Source of the DNA: Oidiodendron maius Zn
Lineage: Eukaryota; Ascomycota; Leotiomycetes; Myxotrichaceae
NCBI GenBank assembly: GCA_000827325.1
Contig: KN832873.1
Location: forward strand, 2,556,245-2,620,244
Length of the DNA: 64,000 bases
Direction of reading: 5' to 3'
This document shows positions 1 through 12,169 of this stretch, in pieces. Under the pieces are notes generated by a model that made no database searches, was not told the origin of the DNA, and saw only the letters and a program-made list of their open reading frames with translations. The translations under genes and the position numbers were made by a program. The stretch's first letter is position 1. Each line of letters starts with the position of its first letter.

Positions 1-567
1 TCCCTATCCCAGGTAAAGATCCCCGCCGGTATTACTATTTGTTTACGTAGCACGACGAAGGGATTTCCTCCCAGGTGGCGCTAGACCCGCCAGAAGCCGG
101 CGCTGCGATTGGCCTCTAGTCTCTTAAGAACTTTCCACTCTTGAGACGCCTAAGACTTTTTTTGCCCTTGCCGGGCTTATCTATCCGTCGGTCTATCCGC
201 TCGTTGCAACCGGTATATATGTGCGGCCAGGTGGGTATTTCCTAGCAAGGTAGGCGGCGCTTCTGATTTCGGCACAAGATTGTCTCTCCTTTAGACGCGG
301 TTTAAAGATTTCCTCTTTGTCTTATATCAAGTGGTGCAAGAGCATATTCTCCCTCTGGAAGAGGATCCAACTACAATATAAGGACCTGGAGAAGGGAAAC
401 CACAAATAGAACTAGAACTACAGAGAGAATAAGAGTGAGACAGTGTGCCAGAGAAGAGAAGAATGCGAGAAGTGCTGCAAAATCATCATCCGGCGACACA
501 GATCTAACGACTTAGGATTTATACTTGTATTTGGTACAATACAACCCAAGATCTCTTGATACACACC
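1..567. other. Promoter/5' leader of the choline oxidase gene
   Basis: No gene is visible here. An AT-rich TATA-like word (caatataagg, about 371-382) lies roughly 190 bp before the start codon at 568. It is followed by a purine-rich leader. The window edge cuts off whatever lies further upstream. Confidence 0.4.
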
Positions 568-2274
568 ATGACCACCGAGGTTCTCTCCAGCCACCAGGTC
601 AACGACTTTGACTATGTCATAGTCGGCGGCGGCACAGCTGGCTGTGTCATTGCAAGCAGACTCTCCGAGTACCTCCCCCACAAAAAGATTCTCACGATAG
701 AGGCAGGGCCAAGTGACTTCAACAATGACCAAGTTCTAAAGCTCAAAGAATGGCTGTCGCTGTTGGGCGGTGATCTGGACTATGACTATGGAACCACAGA
801 GCAACCGAACGGCAAGTAATCTCAAATTCGCTGTGCCATTCCTGTTAACAGCGCTCCAGGAAATTCTCATATCCGGCACTCTAGAGCAAAAGTGCTGGGG
901 GGTTGCTCATCACACAACACCCTAATCTCATTTCGCCCCTTTGAGTATGATTGCCAGTTATGGGAGAGTCTGGGCTGCACAGGTTGGGGTTTCAAAACCA
1001 TGATGCGTCTGATAGACAATCTGCGCAACCAGATCCAGCCCGTCCACCCACGGCACCGCAATCAGATCTGCCTAGATTGGATCAAGTCCTGCTCCACCGC
1101 ACTTGATATCCCAATTATCAGAGACTTCAATGAAGAGATCCGGGAGACGGGAAGTCTTCAGCAAGGGGTAGGATTCTTCTCTGTGTCGTACAACCCCGAC
1201 GACGGACATCGAAGCTCTGCATCTGTTGCATACATTCACCCTATACTCCGGGGAAAGGAGAAACGCCCCAATCTCACGATTCTCACCAGTGCCATGGTCA
1301 ACAAAATCAACGTCTCGTCCAGCACCGTGAAGTCAGTAGATGTGACGCTCAAATCTGGCAAGAAACTTACTGTCGCGCCTAAAATCGAAACAATCCTCTG
1401 CGCCGGCGCAGTAGACACCTGCCGCCTCATGCTCCTCTCTGGGATCGGTCCTGAAAGACAACTCTCTGATCTCGACATACCTGTGGTCCACAACCTCCCA
1501 GGCGTTGGTGAGAACCTTCTGGACCACCCAGAATCTATCATCATGTGGGAGCTCAACACTGCCATCCCATCACAAACAACCATGGACTCTGATGCCGGGA
1601 TATTTCTCCGGCGAGAGATCAAGGACGCAGCAGTATCTATCTCCGACCCCTTTCTCAATCCCAAGAAGCTTCCCGACGGCACCATCGCAGACATCATGAT
1701 GCACTGCTATCAGATCCCCTTCTCTCTCAACACCGCGCGCCTGGGCTATGACACTCCACTCCACGCCTTCTGCATGACGCCCAACATCCCCCGGCCGCGG
1801 TCCCGCGGTCGCATCTACCTGACCAGCAAGGATTCGAGCGTCAAGCCCGCGCTGGATTTCCGCTATTTCACTGATCCAGAGGGCTATGACACCGCGACCA
1901 TCGTGGCAGGGTTGAAGGTTGCGCGAGAGATCGCGAAAGAGGCTCCTTTCAAGAACTGGTTGAAGAGAGAAGTCGCCCCCGGACCGGAGATCCAGACGGA
2001 TGAGGAGCTGAGCGAGTATGGGCGCCGGGTGGCGCATACGGTGTACCATCCCGCTGGGACGACGAAGATGGGCGCGAAAGATGATGAGTGGGCGGTTGTG
2101 GATCATGAGTTGAGAGTCAGGGGCCTGAAGAACGTGAGGATTGCGGACGCGGGAGTATTTCCTACGATGACGACTATCAATCCCATGTTGACGGTGCTAG
2201 CTATTGGGGAGAAAGCGGCAGAGATGATTGCTGCGGATGCAGGGTGGAGGGGCGATACCCGGGCGAGGCTCTGA
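568..2274 (+). CDS. GMC-family flavoprotein, choline oxidase type
   Basis: Two exons, 568-811 and 860-2274, give 552 residues. The intron 812-859 starts with GC (gcaagt), not GT; only this junction restores the family sequence [15 protein letters not shown]. The N-terminus holds the FAD-binding Rossmann motif ([16 protein letters not shown], residues 17-32). GGCSSHN at 95-101 matches the choline oxidase segment whose histidine (here His100) carries covalent FAD. The catalytic C-terminal pair is present as His478 (YHPAGT) and Asn522 (TINPM). The family two-step reaction is choline to betaine aldehyde to glycine betaine, with H2O2 released. No signal peptide or clear PTS1 (it ends RARL), so it is probably cytosolic. 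At the position where the bacterial enzyme has its choline-binding Glu312, this protein appears to have Asp326 (SDAGIF). Choline itself is inferred as substrate; another GMC alcohol oxidase is possible. Confidence 0.85.
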
Positions 2275-2639
2275 GTCTGGATATGGTAAATGAGATATAT
2301 GAAGTCAAGATGCTATATATCATGCAATATAGTTTGCACTTACTAGCCGCGAATGAATAGATAGAATTCCTCGTAGATTGAAATGGGGGGGACAGATCTC
2401 TAACGAGAAAACGTCTTTGTAATGGAGGTTCGTGTATTATTATAGATAGTATATGCCCCTACCAGATCTGTACATGACTCTTTAGGCGCCATCAGCATAT
2501 TCCAGCTCGCAAGACAATATCTCAGCCAAACGCCACAATTAAAAGTATCGACCAACCCAACGCTACCGATGCATATAGCCATTCCATTTGTATACGCCAA
2601 GCAAAATTAGATTCAAAATAGCACCAGGGGCATCTCATC
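2275..2639. other. Shared 3' region between convergent genes
   Basis: 365 bp between the stop codons of the choline oxidase and CHS7 genes. It is AT-rich with no open frame that looks coding; it probably holds both polyadenylation regions. Confidence 0.5.
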
Positions 2640-3748
2640 TCAATATGCAAAACCTCCGTAATTTGAATTTCTCTCATGGCTGTGGTTGTTGTATACTGTG
2701 GAGTAGTCCGTGTCTTGGTAGATGGTGCCTCGGTGCTCATCCTCGGGGAGTAATTCCTTCACCTCCCAGTTGTTTTGCTTCGTGCCAACGGAGAACTCCA
2801 GATCCTCACGAGTGATAGAATCCCAGTACTGCCATGTTGTCAGTAAGAAAATATTAACCGGATGCTTTGCCATAGACATACCTTGTAAACCATCATGACA
2901 GCGAGCAGGTTGCAGATAGTAGCAAAGAACAAGCCATCCAAGTAGTGCTGGATAGCGTTGCAGATAGTGTTGCTGAAAACGTAAAGAAGCACTTGGCCAA
3001 TGACAAAGAGGATTGACCCAAAGGCAATATCTCCTAAGGGCCAACGGTCATGCAGCGTATTCACCACGAGTATGACTTGCATAATTACGTAGACAAGCAA
3101 CTCAATACCGGAAATAAGGTATAGCACGACAAAGAGGCCGATTGTGCTGGTGGGCGAGAGACCGGCCCATCCCTTGAAGGTTCCCAGAGAGACCAAGAAT
3201 GTGACGGTGAACATGGCAAAGCTTGCAGTCCGGACGAGCCACACGGATAATGGCGTACCATCCTCGTACAGCTGGAATCCGACGAAGCCATTAACAAGCA
3301 AGCAGGCGCAGAGGGCAGAGGTGAGGCCGTTCTGCACCGCTACAAAGTATAAATATGCGCCATTTCCAGGAGGGACAACGCCGGAGTCGATAATGAGCGA
3401 TATAAATGTCAGGAGCATGTAGATGTAGAAAAACGAGATGATCTCCTTGCGGCCTATTTCAAAGTGTCAATACGAGCACCAACCAAATCCGTCTAGGCGC
3501 AAGTACATACCAATAGCGGTGAATTTGCTCCGAATATGCAAGATCATAATAACATCCATGACCAAGGCCACGATATGCATGAAGGAGGCGGCTCCCTGGA
3601 AGATAATGGTGTTGGCCAGCTCAATGTTTCGCGCATAGCAGTCGGCTTCGATCCCCTGAGACCCGGCAATGGTCGACACGCTGCCTACGACCGAGCATAA
3701 TGGAATTGCTGCTCGGGTGCAAATTCCAGAGAAACTACCAAAAGTCAT
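2640..3748 (-). CDS. CHS7: Chitin synthase export chaperone (Chs7)
   Basis: Three exons on the minus strand (3748-3511, 3453-2882, 2828-2640), introns 3454-3510 and 2829-2881, 332 residues. The protein starts [20 protein letters not shown] and contains about seven hydrophobic segments, a loop [18 protein letters not shown], and a hydrophilic tail [20 protein letters not shown], all typical of fungal Chs7. The family resides in the endoplasmic reticulum and is needed for exit of the class IV chitin synthase (Chs3) to the cell surface, hence for chitin deposition. Length matches the family (about 330). Start codon, both splice sites and reading frame agree throughout, so I regard the model as complete. 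Confidence 0.95.
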
Positions 3749-6700
3749 CGTTCTCCTGGACTTCCTTTGCTCCCTCGTATAGCGCTTTTTAACGTGGCTA
3801 CCGCTGGACTCTCCGGCGCCTTGCCGACGAGCCGAGAGGGTGTAGTGCTATTTGATGACAATGCTGAGATAGCGAGCGTGATAGAGGAGGCAACGAGTGC
3901 AGAACTCCGCCGAATGAGACGTAACGATCGTGGTCAGGGTGTGGAGGATGGCACGAGGGGAGCGATGTCGTTGATCTGAATAGGAGGCACAGGGCCAAAA
4001 CACTGCAGACCCTCTTCTTTCGCTCTCGTTGGCGGCGAAACGAGAAGTCTAGCCCCAATGCGGGATCGCGCCAGTTCAGCACATAATTACACGTGATCGC
4101 GCGATATTTTTAGCCCAGGAACTCAGATAATATAGATATTAGGGAGGCTACAGTATTGAGATGGAGATATTTCTATCTTCCTCAACGGCATCAGGCACAG
4201 GCTTGAGGACGATCGCGATGGTCAATAATCGGCCCCAGAGATATTGGAGGCTGGAAGCAGTGTGCCTACTCAGGAGCATCTGGGGAGACCTATGATGGTG
4301 GAAGAGTTCTCACCCGAATGCACTCCAATATCTCCATGGCAATATTGATGCGCACTTCAAATTCCACAGAGTAATCAACACTGACGTGTTCATATTGCTC
4401 AATTGAACTACGACTTGCCTTCAGGCAGGTAGGCAAAGAGTATTTGCTGTGGCCGCGGCTCCTCATGGAAGACGCTGCTGCTGCTACAGTAATAGACTCG
4501 ATCATACATGGCAGGATCCTGTCTGCTCCTCACCGATCCTAGGCAGTCCGCTGGTCGAATCTGACTCGATGCAGGTATGCAGTATAGGTTTACATGTACC
4601 GTGGGCCAGCGCCAGTGATCCAGAACTGGCCATATTGATGATCAAAGATGATAGACAATATAGAGTACTTTCTCCTGATTACAGTAATCCGAGTCACGAG
4701 GCGATATGGAATCTAGCAGTTCTGCCGGCTCAAACCAAATTCCCAAGCAAAGCTGTCAGATGGTATGGGAGGGTAGTCTGCAGCTGTGTTGGAAATGCGA
4801 CCTCGGTGCTATGGTCGGTATGGATGGGGCACCACACGGCTGTCAACTTCGTGCAGGACCATGTACTTCCTTGCATACCGTTGTTCATGCGGACAAAAGG
4901 CTGTTCACGCCGTGGCCCTGTTTGAGGAAGTATTGTTCAAGGTGTGGTGGTACAGCTAAGGCGTCGGTGAGGGGCCAAAGCGAGGATATATCCGAAGCAA
5001 GAGAGCCCGTGTATGTACGAAGGGAACTTAGGTAGCTATTCGGGAAGGCGGTCACCACTACCAATGCTGGCCAGGGTTGGCATGGCTGATCGGCAGATAA
5101 CTTGTCTCTGGTTTGCTCACGGTCAGGATTTGGCGTCGGAACGGACACTCTTGGGCAAAAGCATGCTGGCCCACGACAATTTGACATCTTGTGCTCCGAG
5201 ACCAGGCCAAACTAGAACGGAAAGTGAGCAAGTTGCGCGCATTGGCTCATCTCCGGGCGTACGCACTGTACCAAGTACGAAGTGTAGGTACGTGTACACT
5301 TCCTTCCATGGACACTGGAGGCAACAATACTACAAGTGATCCCGGAGGAGCATCGGACAGCCCAAACGGCGCTACCATGGTTTATTCCAGAGAAAGGGGG
5401 TGGTGACCGAACAGGCCGTACGAGGACGGAACAAGCCCTGTGCGAGGCTCAAAACACCCATCTATCACAAACCATCGCATTTTGGTCCTACGCTAACGGC
5501 CATCGTGCTGTAGGTCTGGACCGAACTGCAACATTAAGGAATTACTCAGGCCGGGCTGCGATGTTGCGGGAAGAGGCGGATCCTCTCTGGAGGAAGCGGG
5601 CGCGTTTCTCAGAAGTCTCGTATGCAGATTCTGTCCTAGCTAAAAATTTGTGTGGTTCTAGGGAGTGCACCGGAAGCTGAGCGTGATCGAAATGAGTAAT
5701 TTTGGAACCTGAACCCTGGACTTGGACAGGTCTCTGGATGTTGGCGACTAGGTGCTAAGAGCCGGCAACACCTGAACGAACAGTCAGCGCCTGAACCCCA
5801 GACGCCAACGATACGATACAACACAACACGATGCTGTACGTAGTATTATACAGCTGGGTACGTGGACAGGGCGCTACGGTTTCCATTCAGGGATAAAGTT
5901 GGTCCAAAGTGTGATTGCCTTCACGGGCCATACCATACCCTCCTCTCGCACAGCCCTGGTGGTGTTCGCCTTCTGATTAACGAACAGGGCCGGCTGAAGG
6001 TGGAAGGCAGAGGGCCAAGGAGGGGGTCGCATGATGATCTGGATGACGATCAAATCAAAGAAATCATGGCGAAAGAATAAGCAGAGGAAGACCCGAAGCC
6101 ACGGCACAGCGGGAAAGCGCCTCGAAGTGGCCCATAATAATCAGGTCATGACACGAGCGCGGCGTTGCAATCCGCAGTAAGGAAGCGTGCGTGTGTTACT
6201 AAACAAAGGTGTTCCACCAAACGGAATGAAAGTCTCGCTGGGGCCACTCAGGGCCAGCAAATTGTCGGGGCGTGGCGACGAATGTCTTCCATGGGCGAAC
6301 AGTGGGTGGCTGGCAAATCTCGAACATGGGCTGATAGATTCGGAGCATAGCATTAATAGATTACACCCACATTTCCTTACCGCCTGCCTCCCACAGTCAT
6401 CAGGCCCAGGACCGATGATCAGTAGGGATGATGGACGACGAAGTCAAATCTCCAAGCGTCGCCGCTCGGCCCATTTGCTCTGAAATGCGCGGGATGAAGG
6501 CGCCACAGAATGAGCAGCATGATTGTCTAGCACCTCCTTGACGCACCAGGCTACCGTGGCACACGAGATTGTCCCGCCGATCGAGCGCCGGGGCCTAATA
6601 TCAAAGAAAATGCCTGGGATAATGTAGAGCAGATCCTTCTTCTGGCTATACCAGCTCTTCGACATGCGGCAGAATATTTCGATGTGGCGTGGGATTATCA

Positions 6701-9700
6701 AGGATTACGGGGGTCGCCGCATCTCGACAGAGCTGCCCGACCGAGGCCAGAGGATTCATGCTCACACCACGCAGGCACTCCTGCCGTCCTTACTGCCCCG
6801 CCCCACGAAACAAAACTGAGCGGACCGGGAAAGAGGCTTTGATGATCTCAGATTGTGCTGCCGTCCGCCTCTGCCAAACCAACACGGCGGCCGGTGCGTG
6901 TTGGATCATCGGTCTTGGGTTCCATGACCACCTCCGTTATGTCCAGGTTTCATCCGCATAATCCGCATACCACATGTAACCAAGTCCGGGGCCTAGAGAG
7001 ACTATATTCCTGGTGATGGTCCAATCTGTCCTCTGGGCGACGCCACAGCGCGAGCTGTCTGTTGCTTCAGCCGTACGTACAGTAAGTGTGTACCAGGAGT
7101 ACCCGATACGCAGTTCGGTACTCTACACAATATTGTTTGCGTGTCCTTTGTGCCATAGCCTAGACTATAGGACCCGCCGCGAGGTTCCTGGCCACAGTAA
7201 CATGTTTCTCTTAGAGCTAGAAAAAGAAGTACCAAAAGCGGCTAACAGGCGGTTCCGTATCGATGGCGATAGCGGCGGAAAAATCTTCTGGTCTGGGCGG
7301 AGCCGTTAATGATTTCATCCCACCTAGCCCGAGCAAGAGTACACTGATCACTTGCTAGCGGCAGCACTCGTGGACCACCAGGGCTAGAGTCTACAGAGCA
7401 TGTCCTGCCCCCCGCTAAGTCCTCTTTTTCTCCACCTTTTGTTTTGTGACTGCAGCTTCTGCAAGGACCCCAAACAAGAGACTGATCGGAATCATGATCA
7501 TTAGGCAGATGAGAAGAAGAGGGTCGAGGTGAGAAACCGATCGTCAAGGGAACGCCCGGAGCTCGCCATTTCCGAACCACTCAGAGACAAGCTGACCACA
7601 CATTGGGTGGAGGAAAGCCAGGCGCCAAAGGTGCCTCCCCCGTGAAGATGCGCAGCTTACGGCCGCGCCCTCGCGCTCTGCGCACCGCCAAGGAGCATAA
7701 AGAGTGCACGCCTATACAGGTAAATGAGTGGAAGGATCGAAGTCCTGCAGGATCCAGACGGCACCGCGAGCGAGCGCGAGAGAAGAATGTCGTAAGGTTT
7801 GCCTCAAGAGGCCGCGAGAAGCGTAGTGATGGTGGCGTGCATAATCTGACAATCCTCCTTACTGTATGTACGGTACGGTCGAAAGTGTACTCCCCGCCGA
7901 GAGCGTGAGGGGGCAGCGAGTGGCGCGATACTGCGCTGAATTAGAATAGACTGATATGGTTCAGTACACGGCTTCCTCCTCGGCGACGCGCAGCCACCCG
8001 GGTATACGACCCAAGGACGCGAAGCAAGGAGCACCACGGCGGCTATGGGATCTATCTCACGGGAATATTGAGACCAATATCCAAGCATCATACGAGAGTG
8101 CTCCGTCCAGCGTATCATACCATACCAGGAGCCCGAGGCCCGCACCACAGCCTGGCACGCAGAAAGTGGACTGGTGGAGGGGCGCCAGGAGCGGAGCGAA
8201 TGAATTGATTGAGCGACTGATTTACCTGACTGACTTGAGTGTCTCCATTCACGGCTCGCGTTCCATTCCCACGCTGTTTTCCCTTTAGCCTTCCGGGCGA
8301 AAGTCTCAGCTAGCTCGCCAATCAAACTCGCAGTGCATGCAGACAGGGCCGTCTGCATTAATGAATAATCGCTGTCTCTGCGCTGGGCAACCTGCTGCTG
8401 CGTAGGGGACGGTACACTGGCGCGTGCAAGTGGGACTGCTGTTGAGATCGAGCCGGAGCCTTGTCGAGGGGGCGCGCGAGGCGCACATTCCTCAGTCAGG
8501 TTACCTGCGGAACAGGACCTGGTCGACCTTGGCTGGGCCGGCGTCGTGTTCTGTATGGCTCAGGTGCTGGGGTTGAGGATCTGGGTTTCTGGTGGTTCGG
8601 TGGCTCCCTTCTCCCTCCCCCCCCGCGCTTTTCCTTCTCCTCCTCCTGGCGGTGGTAAGGAGACGGAATCCCTGCCATTGCGCATTGTGCTAGCCCCACG
8701 CCGCCCACAGCCCTATCGAAGCACCCCCGGTCGTGACCTCAGCTGCAATATCTGCAATATCCGCTCTATTAGCATGATATCACCACACACCCCACAATAC
8801 GCACACACGCACACACACGCATCCACACGTCCTCACACTCACGCTCACGCACACGCACACGGCACGCGGCCTAACGACGCCGATTGCCTCCTCTTTCCTT
8901 CCCTTCTCCAGGTCTCCATGTCTTTGTCTCCTCTCTCCCTGCCTCTCCTTGCCTCTGCCTCGCTCTTCCTGCCCCTGCGCCCGCCCCGATTGGCCACCCT
9001 AAAGAGAAACGCTCCAGATGCAGCTGCGACCCTCCTTCCTGAGCCATATGCCTGCTGGCCGGCTGCGCTTGAGCGTTGCGTTGCGTCTCCGGAGCAGGAG
9101 GAATGGGGCGTAGCTATCAAAAAAAAAAAACTGGAGCCCTCCTCGTCCTTTCAAACACGCGGCCGGGGGGCCAACCACGCCTTCCCATGCCTGTCTGACG
9201 GTACTGCCTGGTACCCTCTCCCATGGTACTGTTGCGAGCAGGTACCTGCCACTCTACATCATACCACCGTGGTCAATGACAAAGTTGCAAGTACATGGCG
9301 TCGCTCGCTCCCTTACCCCTGGGCGTGGACGAGGACCCTTCCCTACTCTGGATTTATTAAAAATTGTCATTCCTTTTTCCTTCCGTCCCTCCATTCTAAC
9401 TGCCTGCTTGCCTGCTGGACGGATCCCTGCTAAGAGGGACGAGTCCACAGCCTACTACTGTAGTGCATTGGAGCTGGACCTCCCCCTACGCGGCGGCCTG
9501 TGACATCAACCCGGCCATTGCGGCGCCTTTGAACATCTTCTTTGAGGGTCAAGCCTCCACTACGGGAGTTACTACGAGAGTCCAGTCCTTGACTCTGGTC
9601 GTTCAACAAAAAAAACCCTTGCTACTACAGTACTACTACTATACCGATCTCTCCTTCTTGTCTAGAACCAAAAAGAGGACCTTTGGCTTTCGTCATCCAC

Positions 9701-10164
9701 CCTCTCTTGGTTCTTTCCCTCCCTCTCTCTTCTTCCACTCTCGTCCTCCCCGTCATTCCTCTTTGACGTTTCTACCATTCGATTCCTGACGTTGCCTCTA
9801 CTCAATAACTACTTCCAGAGCTCTCCCCCCGCTCCTCGGCCTCACCTTCCGCCCTCGATCTCGTCCTTCTCCAGAGACTCCTCGAGTTCCTGGATCCTTC
9901 TACCCTTCGAGCCAAGCTGGTAGTACTGCCAGCGTGGGGATTCATCTACATGGCTCCCCAATGAGATAGACTTTATATCCGGCGATTCACTCGCAAGATC
10001 GAGGACAAGAACGCTCGAGGGGCGTGATTGATTCGAGACTGCCTGATCTGGTATTACTCTAGCAACAGCCAGTCCTGTTACAGGTATTCACTAGATCTGC
10101 AGAGGGCAGCCCACTCCCATTATTCCCAGACACCTCTCAATCATCTCCGCAGTCATCCATCTCC
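3749..10164. other. 6.4-kb stretch without a recognisable gene
   Basis: Between the CHS7 start and the cyclin start codon I find only short, unconvincing frames on both strands. From about 8.6 kb onward the plus strand becomes pyrimidine-rich (cctccctctctctt-like runs at 9700-9850), as in long fungal 5' leaders, so part of this is probably promoter and transcribed leader of the cyclin gene. Words built on GTAC recur (about 5286, 7073, 7866, 9200-9246). The stretch 4.1-8.5 kb remains unexplained: it could be regulatory, a non-coding RNA gene, or decayed sequence. Confidence 0.5.
8781..8863. repeat. Imperfect CA/CG microsatellite
   Basis: A run of cacaca/cgcaca units with interruptions. Read as protein it gives alternating His-Thr/His-Ala, which makes a spurious open frame across the region. 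Confidence 0.8.
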
Positions 10165-12169
10165 ATGTATCAAACATCAGTGAGGCCGGCTACTCTCAAC
10201 TTCCACCTCCCTCCTACTCCTTCCTCGTCTTTCGATTTCGACCACGGGAGGAATATTGGTCTGCATACCTTAAGACAACTCACACCACCCTATTCAGAAG
10301 CACCTACCCGGGACAGGCTTCGCACGCCTCCTGCAGACGAAATGAGTACGACATACCAGCATGCCCAATACAATGACTACGCTAGGAGGCAAGATGGGAC
10401 ATACTCCATGTCGGGATCTGTCAGAAGCGGCTACATTGGCAACTACCCTCCCATCACAAACACGCAAGCAAAATCATATTCTGCTTTGAGACAGCTTTCG
10501 TCAGCATCAGCTTCCGCCCTTCGACACGAATTTCAGGCTCCATTGACTTCACACCTCGAACCACCCAGCCCTCAGCCGACCAACCCGACAGGCTCTCTCG
10601 CAACCTCAGAGAATGCACCGAGCAGGAAGAGCTCGGTCGGTGATATGATTGCTGCTAGTTTGCAGATCCCACCATCGATCAATAACAGCGGGGGGAGTTT
10701 GGCAGAGTTCGCAGCTCAGGTAAGTAACCCTACCCTATGTCAGGTAATATGTCCCTAACGGCGTCCAGATTACATGTCTGTTCTGGTTTGAGTCGATGGA
10801 AACGCTCCACACGGCCGAGAACTTTACGCCACCCTATTCTCCTGTGAAAAGACTTCGAGCAGAGGCTCTCCCCTCTAGCGGTTTCAGAAAATGGGTTGTA
10901 ACAATTCTTTCGACCACACAAGTGACGCAAAATGTTATATTACTGGCATTGCTCTTCATTTACCGACTGAAGACCATCAACCCAGCTGTCAAGGGGAAAA
11001 GTGGGAGCGAATACCGACTTCTCACCATCGCTCTGATGCTAGGCAATAAATGTAAGTGATACTGAGCCAGGCTTTTGAAGGTGGCTATTTGCTGATTCGA
11101 TACCTTAGTCCTTGACGACAATACCTACACCAATAAGACATGGGCCGAGGTGTCTGGGATATCTGTCACAGAAATCCACGTCATGGAGGTCGAATTCTTA
11201 AGCAACATGCGGTACAGTCTTCTAGCATCGAAGGAACAGTGGCAAGAATGGCAAGAAAAACTGGGAAAATTCTCGGCGTATTGCGACAGAGCATCGAAGG
11301 TCCCACTCTCTCCTCCGCAGTCTTTGATCACTCTTCAGCCTACGTTGCCTTCGCCTCCGAATTCCATGCAGGCTTCTCCTCCCACTGTGGCAGACATGTA
11401 CCCTTCTCAATCGGCTCCCATCGGGTACAACCAAAACTGGCCAAACGCAAATTATACAGCGCCGCTTGTGTCGCCGCTATCCAATATGCCTGACCTAAAC
11501 TTTCATCACACGCGGAAGCGAAGCTACGATGATGAAGCGGATGAACCAGCACCAAAGCGGGTCACGAGACAGAATGGAGCGGTGCCTCTTCGCCAGGATG
11601 CTCCTCGCCTACCCGTCCCGAATTTGACCATTTCCACCACGCAAACCTACATGAACGGCAGTACACCTACGAGCTTCTCGCAGAATGTGTTACTCCTACC
11701 GCCTCTGAACGGCAGAGCCATGTCCACTGTCTATCCATCCACGCCGACTTGGCAGTCGCAGCTCCCCATGGTCACCTCAACGGGTACTCAAAATCCCCAA
11801 GGCCCTACTAGTACCAGTGGCTATGTAACACCGTCTCGTCGGCACAGCCCGCATTCAGCTCATGATCTGCTGTCGTTGGGCTCCTCGCCCGTATCTGCCA
11901 ACTTCCCAGGTCACAACCCAGGCCACATCAGCCCTTCGTTCTATCTCCAGCAGCGGGCGTCTCCGTACAAACCCGTTCGGCACGTTAACGCACTTCTCTA
12001 CCCCCCACCGTCTACTTCGATGCATGACTACTCGATGAATGTGGGGCAGATGCATTATCTCCCTCTAGGCAAGAGACACGACATGAGATCAGGCGTGGTA
12101 CCTGACTACACGGTTCACACTGCTTACCAACACTGGCCGCCTATTCCACAACCCAACTTCCATACTTAA
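10165..12169 (+). CDS. Pho85-type cyclin (CLG1-like)
   Basis: Three exons, 10165-10719, 10769-11051 and 11109-12169, encode 632 residues. Residues 1-185 are low-complexity (Ser/Pro/Thr-rich, with LPPTPSSS and LTPPYSE). The cyclin box begins at the second exon (ITCLFWFESMETL) and includes VTQNVILLALLFIYRLK, YRLLTIALMLGNKFLDDNTYTNKTW (continued across the second intron) and VMEVEFLSNMRYSLLASKEQW, the signature of cyclins that bind the Pho85/Cdk5-type kinase. The tail of about 300 residues is Pro/Ser/Tyr-rich with a basic KRxYDDEADEPAPKR patch resembling a nuclear signal. The layout (long N-terminus, cyclin box, long disordered tail) fits yeast Clg1-like proteins, which act with Pho85 in starvation and autophagy signalling. 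That role is inferred from family. The start was chosen because it is the first ATG of the open exon after a CT-rich leader. Confidence 0.82.

Noticed and set aside
8546-9433. 295-residue open frame on the plus strand
   Set aside because: It begins without ATG at the stated base, includes the CA microsatellite (His-Thr repeats) and a poly-A run, and shows no domain. It is a composition effect in a leader region.
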